Shown: one piece after another, positions 57,911-64,000 of the stretch
Layout of the letters: each line of letters opens with the position of its first letter
Numbering within the stretch: position 1 is the stretch's first letter
NCBI GenBank assembly: GCA_947359465.1
Contig: OX375874.1
Location: 97,529,441-97,593,440, forward strand
From: Metellina segmentata
Lineage: Eukaryota > Arthropoda > Arachnida > Araneae > Tetragnathidae
Length of the DNA stretch: 64,000 nucleotides
Direction: 5' to 3'
Translations under genes and position numbers: made by a program
Notes under the pieces: generated by a model
Databases searched by the model: none
Told to the model about the DNA's origin: nothing
Seen by the model: only the letters and a program-made list of their open reading frames with translations

Positions 57911-58456
57911 TTACATGCCTGCATTTTTTAAGAGACAAATATTTCCTATGAGCCAGTTATTAAAAGCCGTCACCTCAGCTTTTGGGCAATGCAAATGATT
58001 TTTGTGATGACCACATGATAGTTTTTTGATCTCTTTGTTGGTGCTTAGAGCACATAGTGCATCGAATTTTGGACACCCAAAGTGTTCCAAGTCGATGTTT
58101 GGAATATTCAAGGCATCTAAGCGTTGTTTCTCAACACAACCACCTTTGTAAGCAACTAGGTACTGAGAGACACTCTTTGTCTGCTTGTACAATTCCAAAA
58201 GTTTAGAGTCTAGACTTTCTAAGGGATACACGTTTTCCCATGCTATGGGACAGAAAGGAAGTCCACACACGTAATTTTCAACATATCGCACAGTTTTACG
58301 ATCTTTGACACTAATTTTATACTTATAAGGCGATAGGTTAAAACGAATACTCGCAGCTACTTGCGATTTTATAGCGATGTAACCGTATTCACGTACTAAA
58401 AAACCTTCGTTAGTTTGAAATCCATCAAAATCCACAATTGCGCAAATGTTAAACAT
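57911..58456 (-). CDS. putative DEDD-type exonuclease-like protein
   Basis: 181 residues, ATG at 58456, stop at 57911. The N-terminus ICAIVDFDGFQ (residues 4-14) resembles the first acidic beta-strand motif of RNase H-fold 3'-5' exonucleases (D9, D11). A middle VAYKGG (101-106) could be the second strand, and NIDLEHFGCPKFDAL (120-134) carries D122 and E124. The C-terminal CGHHKNHLHCPKAEVTAFNNWL region (148-169) resembles the final H-x4-D helix (H156, E161), and the CGHH-H-HC cluster could bind zinc. I recall related short proteins scattered through arthropod genomes, but cannot name the family. Its first exons and start are repeated in inverted orientation at 63898. It is divergent from the BIR-RING gene with a 631-bp shared upstream region. 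Confidence 0.72.
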   Translation of the reverse strand: MFNICAIVDFDGFQTNEGFLVREYGYIAIKSQVAASIRFNLSPYKYKISVKDRKTVRYVENYVCGLPFCPIAWENVYPLESLDSKLLELYKQTKSVSQYLVAYKGGCVEKQRLDALNIPNIDLEHFGCPKFDALCALSTNKEIKKLSCGHHKNHLHCPKAEVTAFNNWLIGNICLLKNAGM

Positions 58457-58521
58457 TGCTATTCAAAAGCGTTATATGCTCGTGGAAAAATAGTTGTAAA
58501 CTGGAGACACAAAGAACTGAA

Positions 58522-58532
58522 CTATATATAGC
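58522..58532 (-). promoter_or_regulatory. TATA box of the exonuclease-like gene
   Basis: On the minus strand CTATATATAG lies about 66 bp before the ATG. A CCAGTTT initiator-like site starts about 28 bp after the TATA. The right-arm equivalent is at 63823-63833. Confidence 0.55.
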
Positions 58533-59040
58533 ACCATACACTTACTAATCAGTAAAGTTAATCTTATTTTAGTCTTTTATCTTTTGTGAGTAACAATAAA
58601 CTCGTAAGTGAAGAATGTACTCAGAAAACACGTGCTTGTGATAATGTGACAAGTAAAGCTTTATGTTGTAATACAGGATTTTAACAAAAGGGGGTATGCT
58701 TAAATGTGCATGTAAATTGTTCTTTTTTTTTTGCTCTATCACGTAGATGAGTTGAATACAATTCAATTCGGTGACTAAACTTGAGCAAGGAAAAAAAAAA
58801 TATGTAATCAAATATAATTTATACTTGAGGAACTTGTTTTTTTTACTTTCTTTAAAGTATACCGATTTCCCTTGATTATGTTGTTTTATTTTTCTAAACT
58901 TACATCAGTAAATTGAATTACTTATTTATGGGCTCAAATCTTTGCCTTTTGTTGAACAGAAATTAGCATCTTTGACTAGTATACGATTTTTTAAAATTGA
59001 CGAAGATAACCTTTATGAGGGGATTTAACTCAATAGGCCC

Positions 59041-59075
59041 TATAATTTTACACTTAAGAGTAACAGAGCAGTATA
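59041..59075 (+). promoter_or_regulatory. TATA plus CAGT initiator of the BIR-RING gene
   Basis: TATAATTTTA at 59041 is followed by GCAGTAT at 59068-59074, 28 bp away, with the ATG at 59088. A TTAAG motif lies between (59054-59058). TATA with CAGT about 30 bp downstream is typical of arthropod RNA polymerase II promoters and of early promoters of insect DNA viruses. Confidence 0.5.
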
Positions 59076-59087
59076 GTTTTTAGGAAA

Positions 59088-59639
59088 ATGAATAACCATT
59101 ATGTAAATTTGAAGCCAAAATTTCCAAGCATGTCTATGCTTAATAAACGCCTATCTACGTTTAGAGATTGGCCACGCACAAACTTTGACATTTGGGACCT
59201 GGCCGAAAACGGATTGTTTTATACGGGTGTATCGGACAGAGTCAGGTGTTATTGGTGTGGCGAAGGGCTTGAAAATTGGCAAGAAGAGTATGTAGTGAGA
59301 CACGAACACGTAAAGTTTTATCCAAAATGTTTGGTAGCCCAGCAACAGCAAATGATTGCTGACCCTAGATCAAAAAGAACACCAACAGATGAAATTGTAC
59401 AGGTGGATGAAATCAAGAATAATACCAATGGTTTAATAAAACCCTATGTAAAAAATTACCCCTCAAACAACGACAAGGACGTACGACTTTGTAAAATTTG
59501 TTTAGAATCCGAAATGGATGCTACTTTACAGCCTTGCGGGCATCTGGTGACATGCATGAGATGTACGAAAGGTCTCTTAACGTGTCCTATGTGCCGAACC
59601 AATATTTTACATAAAATTAAAACGTACATTTGTTACTAA
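59088..59639 (+). CDS. IAP-like protein: one BIR domain plus C-terminal RING
   Basis: 183 residues from ATG 59088. The BIR domain spans about 19-82, with RLSTFRDW (21-28), NGLFYTG (41-47) and the zinc ligands C54, C57, H74 and C81 at canonical spacing (C-x2-C-x16-H-x6-C). The RING spans 135-169 (CKIC, PCGH, C156, C159, CPMC), a C3HC4 ubiquitin-ligase domain typical of inhibitor-of-apoptosis proteins. Such proteins bind caspases or IAP antagonists in the cytoplasm and promote ubiquitination. Cellular IAPs usually have two or three BIRs, whereas a compact single-BIR/RING form is common in virus-encoded relatives. The gene is intronless. AATAAA is at 60037. An identical inverted copy is at 62716-63267. 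Confidence 0.92.
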   Translation: MNNHYVNLKPKFPSMSMLNKRLSTFRDWPRTNFDIWDLAENGLFYTGVSDRVRCYWCGEGLENWQEEYVVRHEHVKFYPKCLVAQQQQMIADPRSKRTPTDEIVQVDEIKNNTNGLIKPYVKNYPSNNDKDVRLCKICLESEMDATLQPCGHLVTCMRCTKGLLTCPMCRTNILHKIKTYICY

Positions 59640-60505
59640 ACGTTATCTATCATTTATCAATTCAAGTAGTAGATGCAATTTTTAGTGACTAACTGAACAT
59701 GACGTGAAAGAATTCCATAAGAGTGGTATTTTGAGTTTAATGTTATTAAAGTAATACATGTGCGGCAGCAAAAAGACTAGTAAGGAGGTTCGATACTTCT
59801 AAAATAATTATAAGACTTTCTATCAAGGACTTGTGGTAAAATCGTGTAGGAAAGACTTATACCTCTTCTAAATATATTAAATATAATAACTATTTTACTT
59901 ATCTGTTGTTTGTTCATTACATGCTAAACCTATTTTGGATAGAGGAATTTTAAAGTGCCTTAAAAAGGAGTTACAAATTGCTTTAAGAAAGATGTGTGTA
60001 AAAGTACTCTGTTAATGTAAGAATGTTAAAGCTGGAAATAAATATTGATATTTTGAAATTTTTTCCTTTTTTATTTTCTAATTGATTTTTTACTGCATAA
60101 CTTTTTCTTTTTTATTGTTCTTAATAAACTTTATTTTGCTTTTTCCTTTTAAAAAAAAAAAGAACACCGTAACTTATATTTTTTGTTACTGCTTAACTTT
60201 TTTTTCTTTTACTGTAAAAAATTTGTTTTACTGTTAAATTTTTTTTTTTACTGTTTAATTTTTTTTAATTGTTTAACTACTTTTTAAAATTATAAAAAAA
60301 AAATACTATAATTGTTGTATAGAATATTTTTTTTTGACAACACTGGATTGAAGATAAAATATTTATTGAAAAACATAAGAATCGGTAAAACAGTTAATAT
60401 AATTGTTATAACATACATATCTTACAAGTCTTGTACATACATTTCTCTAACAGTATTGAAAATATCTGTTCTATTCAAATTCTCAAAAAAAGTTGCCTTC
60501 TAATA
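59640..60505. other. convergent 3' region with T-rich low-complexity tract
   Basis: It lies between the 3' ends of the BIR-RING gene and the unknown gene. It holds AATAAA for the former (60037-60042) and, on the minus strand, AATAAA for the latter (about 60362-60367). The 60060-60305 tract is a T-rich run punctuated by TTTACTG and TTTAACT words. No gene. Confidence 0.7.
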
Positions 60506-60928
60506 TTATGTCATAAAGTTTAATATTTTATAGCTCTCTCTTACAAAATTAATAGCAAACTCTTTCCAGTTAACAGCACATAAAGCAAGGGTGAAATTTT
60601 CGCAAAAGCGTTCGTCAACACTCATCTTCATGCAAGCATGTACAGATTGATTGACAATTTCATTCTTGCAACCTAAGCAATCATAAATAATAGTAATATT
60701 TTTTACCGCAATTTCCTTTAGGCACTTGCAGAGAGAAGCTATAACTTCTCTCCAACAATCAGATTTATCAGTATTACTGCAGTAAAATTTGTAGCTTTCA
60801 CCAGGAAAACCATTTTGGATTTCCATTTTCACATAGTATGGCAGCAAATACGTCAAAAGCGATACTTTCAATATATATGACACACAAGCGTAAAATTCAC
60901 ACAATTTAAAGTACTGATCAAAATTCAT
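60506..60928 (-). CDS. hypothetical protein, left-arm copy
   Basis: 140 residues from the ATG at 60928; an upstream GTG at 60934 is in frame but unlikely to be used. The first third is hydrophobic (YACVSYILKVSLLTYLLPYY) and could be a membrane segment or buried helices. The rest is cysteine-rich (SDCWREVIASLCKCLKEI; DCLGCKNEI; HACMKM) and predicted helical by composition. I recognise no family. A compact helical host-interaction protein is possible but not demonstrable. It is followed on its 5' side by the short frame at 60965-61163. An identical inverted copy is at 61426-61848. Confidence 0.6.
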   Translation of the reverse strand: MNFDQYFKLCEFYACVSYILKVSLLTYLLPYYVKMEIQNGFPGESYKFYCSNTDKSDCWREVIASLCKCLKEIAVKNITIIYDCLGCKNEIVNQSVHACMKMSVDERFCENFTLALCAVNWKEFAINFVRESYKILNFMT

Positions 60929-60964
60929 AAACACACAATGGGGTGAGAACTGAAAACAATTTTC

Positions 60965-61163
60965 TTATTTCTGAAATACACGTTGTAAAACCAAGTTCAT
61001 TTTTTCAGCATCAGACGCTTTAGAAAGGAAGACTTCCTTCTCTATAACTTTAACGTCGGAGGCAGTTGCAAACGCGAAAAACTTGCTCACCTTCTCCATA
61101 AGAATATACCATGTTTTCGGATGCATAGAAACACATTCCTTCGTTGGTTGCAAGACACTGTGT
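60965..61163 (-). CDS. short frame cut off at the palindrome axis, left-arm copy
   Basis: An open frame ends at 60965 (protein end LVLQRVFQK) and runs back to the palindrome spacer with no ATG start in the upstream portion. The first ATGs inside give products of about 53 residues (MHPKTWYILMEKVSKFF onward) or less. It is probably the 3' part of a gene whose 5' end was lost at the inversion junction. No family recognised. Confidence 0.45.
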
Positions 61164-61190
61164 CCACATACGTAAATTTACGTTAGGTAA
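61164..61190. other. 27-bp spacer at the palindrome axis
   Basis: Unpaired between the two arms. It contains a 14-bp perfect palindrome ACGTAAATTTACGT (61170-61183), offset by half a base from the axis of the arms. Confidence 0.93.
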
Positions 61191-61389
61191 ACACAGTGTC
61201 TTGCAACCAACGAAGGAATGTGTTTCTATGCATCCGAAAACATGGTATATTCTTATGGAGAAGGTGAGCAAGTTTTTCGCGTTTGCAACTGCCTCCGACG
61301 TTAAAGTTATAGAGAAGGAAGTCTTCCTTTCTAAAGCGTCTGATGCTGAAAAAATGAACTTGGTTTTACAACGTGTATTTCAGAAATAA
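61191..61389 (+). CDS. short frame cut off at the palindrome axis, right-arm copy
   Basis: Same coding sequence as 60965-61163. Here the open frame can be read through the spacer into the left arm without a stop (back to about 61144), but that part is simply antisense of the other copy. The product from the first in-frame ATG (MHPKTW) is about 53 residues. Confidence 0.45.
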
Positions 61390-61425
61390 GAAAATTGTTT
61401 TCAGTTCTCACCCCATTGTGTGTTT

Positions 61426-61848
61426 ATGAATTTTGATCAGTACTTTAAATTGTGTGAATTTTACGCTTGTGTGTCATATATATTGAAAGTATCGCTTTTG
61501 ACGTATTTGCTGCCATACTATGTGAAAATGGAAATCCAAAATGGTTTTCCTGGTGAAAGCTACAAATTTTACTGCAGTAATACTGATAAATCTGATTGTT
61601 GGAGAGAAGTTATAGCTTCTCTCTGCAAGTGCCTAAAGGAAATTGCGGTAAAAAATATTACTATTATTTATGATTGCTTAGGTTGCAAGAATGAAATTGT
61701 CAATCAATCTGTACATGCTTGCATGAAGATGAGTGTTGACGAACGCTTTTGCGAAAATTTCACCCTTGCTTTATGTGCTGTTAACTGGAAAGAGTTTGCT
61801 ATTAATTTTGTAAGAGAGAGCTATAAAATATTAAACTTTATGACATAA
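61426..61848 (+). CDS. hypothetical protein, right-arm copy
   Basis: Identical to the protein at 60506-60928 (140 residues). The start ATG is 36 bp after the stop of the preceding short frame, so the two could share a transcript. AATAAA is at 61987-61992. Confidence 0.6.
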   Translation: MNFDQYFKLCEFYACVSYILKVSLLTYLLPYYVKMEIQNGFPGESYKFYCSNTDKSDCWREVIASLCKCLKEIAVKNITIIYDCLGCKNEIVNQSVHACMKMSVDERFCENFTLALCAVNWKEFAINFVRESYKILNFMT

Positions 61849-62715
61849 TATTAGAAGGCAACTTTTTTTGAGAATTTGAATAGAACAGATATTTTCAATA
61901 CTGTTAGAGAAATGTATGTACAAGACTTGTAAGATATGTATGTTATAACAATTATATTAACTGTTTTACCGATTCTTATGTTTTTCAATAAATATTTTAT
62001 CTTCAATCCAGTGTTGTCAAAAAAAAAATATTCTATACAACAATTATAGTATTTTTTTTTTATAATTTTAAAAAGTAGTTAAACAATTAAAAAAAATTAA
62101 ACAGTAAAAAAAAAAATTTAACAGTAAAACAAATTTTTTACAGTAAAAGAAAAAAAAGTTAAGCAGTAACAAAAAATATAAGTTACGGTGTTCTTTTTTT
62201 TTTTAAAAGGAAAAAGCAAAATAAAGTTTATTAAGAACAATAAAAAAGAAAAAGTTATGCAGTAAAAAATCAATTAGAAAATAAAAAAGGAAAAAATTTC
62301 AAAATATCAATATTTATTTCCAGCTTTAACATTCTTACATTAACAGAGTACTTTTACACACATCTTTCTTAAAGCAATTTGTAACTCCTTTTTAAGGCAC
62401 TTTAAAATTCCTCTATCCAAAATAGGTTTAGCATGTAATGAACAAACAACAGATAAGTAAAATAGTTATTATATTTAATATATTTAGAAGAGGTATAAGT
62501 CTTTCCTACACGATTTTACCACAAGTCCTTGATAGAAAGTCTTATAATTATTTTAGAAGTATCGAACCTCCTTACTAGTCTTTTTGCTGCCGCACATGTA
62601 TTACTTTAATAACATTAAACTCAAAATACCACTCTTATGGAATTCTTTCACGTCATGTTCAGTTAGTCACTAAAAATTGCATCTACTACTTGAATTGATA
62701 AATGATAGATAACGT

Positions 62716-63267
62716 TTAGTAACAAATGTACGTTTTAATTTTATGTAAAATATTGGTTCGGCACATAGGACACGTTAAGAGACCTTTCGTACATCTCATG
62801 CATGTCACCAGATGCCCGCAAGGCTGTAAAGTAGCATCCATTTCGGATTCTAAACAAATTTTACAAAGTCGTACGTCCTTGTCGTTGTTTGAGGGGTAAT
62901 TTTTTACATAGGGTTTTATTAAACCATTGGTATTATTCTTGATTTCATCCACCTGTACAATTTCATCTGTTGGTGTTCTTTTTGATCTAGGGTCAGCAAT
63001 CATTTGCTGTTGCTGGGCTACCAAACATTTTGGATAAAACTTTACGTGTTCGTGTCTCACTACATACTCTTCTTGCCAATTTTCAAGCCCTTCGCCACAC
63101 CAATAACACCTGACTCTGTCCGATACACCCGTATAAAACAATCCGTTTTCGGCCAGGTCCCAAATGTCAAAGTTTGTGCGTGGCCAATCTCTAAACGTAG
63201 ATAGGCGTTTATTAAGCATAGACATGCTTGGAAATTTTGGCTTCAAATTTACATAATGGTTATTCAT
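62716..63267 (-). CDS. IAP-like BIR-RING protein, right-arm copy
   Basis: Translated sequence identical to 59088-59639, with the same BIR and RING zinc ligands. It reads towards the axis, convergent with the unknown gene, as in the left arm. Confidence 0.9.
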   Translation of the reverse strand: MNNHYVNLKPKFPSMSMLNKRLSTFRDWPRTNFDIWDLAENGLFYTGVSDRVRCYWCGEGLENWQEEYVVRHEHVKFYPKCLVAQQQQMIADPRSKRTPTDEIVQVDEIKNNTNGLIKPYVKNYPSNNDKDVRLCKICLESEMDATLQPCGHLVTCMRCTKGLLTCPMCRTNILHKIKTYICY

Positions 63268-63897
63268 TTTCCTAAAAACTATACTGCTCTGTTACTCTTA
63301 AGTGTAAAATTATAGGGCCTATTGAGTTAAATCCCCTCATAAAGGTTATCTTCGTCAATTTTAAAAAATCGTATACTAGTCAAAGATGCTAATTTCTGTT
63401 CAACAAAAGGCAAAGATTTGAGCCCATAAATAAGTAATTCAATTTACTGATGTAAGTTTAGAAAAATAAAACAACATAATCAAGGGAAATCGGTATACTT
63501 TAAAGAAAGTAAAAAAAACAAGTTCCTCAAGTATAAATTATATTTGATTACATATTTTTTTTTCCTTGCTCAAGTTTAGTCACCGAATTGAATTGTATTC
63601 AACTCATCTACGTGATAGAGCAAAAAAAAAAGAACAATTTACATGCACATTTAAGCATACCCCCTTTTGTTAAAATCCTGTATTACAACATAAAGCTTTA
63701 CTTGTCACATTATCACAAGCACGTGTTTTCTGAGTACATTCTTCACTTACGAGTTTATTGTTACTCACAAAAGATAAAAGACTAAAATAAGATTAACTTT
63801 ACTGATTAGTAAGTGTATGGTGCTATATATAGTTCAGTTCTTTGTGTCTCCAGTTTACAACTATTTTTCCACGAGCATATAACGCTTTTGAATAGCA

Positions 63898-64000
63898 ATG
63901 TTTAACATTTGCGCAATTGTGGATTTTGATGGATTTCAAACTAACGAAGGTTTTTTAGTACGTGAATACGGTTACATCGCTATAAAATCGCAAGTAGCTG
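63898..64000 (+). CDS. exonuclease-like protein, right-arm copy, truncated by window edge
   Basis: The ATG at 63898 starts the same MFNICAIVDFDGF N-terminus as the gene at 58456. Only 34 codons are visible. TATA at 63823-63833 and the CCAGTTT initiator are also conserved. Confidence 0.85.
   Translation, partial: MFNICAIVDFDGFQTNEGFLVREYGYIAIKSQVA

Larger units (their letters stand above)
58354..61163. repeat. left arm of large palindrome (part seen in both arms)
   Basis: The complement of 61191-64000. Mirror positions sum to 122354, shifting to 122355 between two homopolymer differences: T9 at 60327-60335 versus A10 at 62019-62028, and A10 at 58791-58800 versus T9 near 63555. I found no substitutions in the stretches compared. 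The arm probably continues leftwards beyond 58354, but its partner lies outside the window. Confidence 0.95.
61191..64000. repeat. right arm of large palindrome, runs off the window
   Basis: Inverted copy of 61163-58354 with two single-base homopolymer length differences noted. It carries all the genes of the left arm in opposite orientation. Confidence 0.95.

Noticed and set aside
60506..61389. Bcl-2-like identity for the unknown helical protein and short frame beside the IAP gene
   Set aside because: An NW pair and helical composition tempted this, but BH-type motifs are not in the right order or spacing.

Overview
The window is eukaryotic nuclear DNA from an AT-rich, repeat-dense genome, most likely an arthropod. 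An orb-weaving spider or other arachnid fits best. This rests on the transposon set (Tc1-like, mariner, several hAT lineages, a piggyBac-type MITE family, Helitron-like elements, a jockey-like LINE scrap, tRNA-derived SINEs) and on the absence of bacterial gene organisation. Species assignment is inference.

From 1 to about 53.8 kb I find no intact host gene. The DNA is layers of decayed transposons. A hAT element with a broken transposase (1-2561) carries a nested hAT MITE. Two further hAT MITEs lie at 4273-4950 and 20566-21212. A Helitron-like family with 5'-TC and 3'-CTAG ends recurs at 8.7, 16.2, 26.3, 35.3, 47.2 and 48.8 kb. A Tc1-like element with long TIRs lies at 13.4-14.8 kb. A compound nest at 30.9-34.9 kb contains a piggyBac-type MITE, a hAT start, an inserted repeat with a 20-bp tandem array, and a hAT (ZBED5-like) transposase remnant. 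Tc1/mariner fragments lie at 28.7, 36.5, 37.4, 38.7 and 39.2 kb. An unusual MITE family built around CATCGATG motifs lies at 25.0, 40.4, 42.2 and 50.7 kb. A tRNA-derived SINE is present in at least 20 copies or pieces. A perfect tandem duplication with 1,572-bp period covers 46.4-49.5 kb, and an internally deleted Tc1 element with perfect TIRs lies at 52.9-53.75 kb.

From about 53.8 kb the character changes. I recognise none of the SINE, Helitron-like or MITE families there. Instead there are compact intronless genes in an AT-rich background: an ALKBH2-type DNA dealkylase (+, 55494-56129), a DEDD-exonuclease-like protein (-, 57911-58456), a single-BIR plus RING inhibitor-of-apoptosis-like protein (+, 59088-59639), and an unknown 140-aa protein plus a short upstream frame (-, 60506-61163). 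At 61177 the sequence folds back, and everything from about 58354 is repeated in inverted orientation to the window edge. The arms are at least 2.8 kb, and the only differences I found are two single-base homopolymer changes. The gene content (DNA repair, putative nuclease, anti-apoptotic factor) and TATA-plus-CAGT promoters suggest an endogenised or captured large or mid-size DNA-virus-like element, or a large self-replicating transposon. No polymerase, integrase or capsid gene is visible, so this stays a hypothesis. The palindrome could be a replication or concatemer junction, a genuine inverted duplication, or a fold-back assembly artefact.

Between the two domains (54.2-55.2 kb) are three CTCF-like motifs in the same orientation, tRNA-like segments, and two heat-shock-element-like motifs in a diverged direct repeat upstream of the ALKBH2-like gene.
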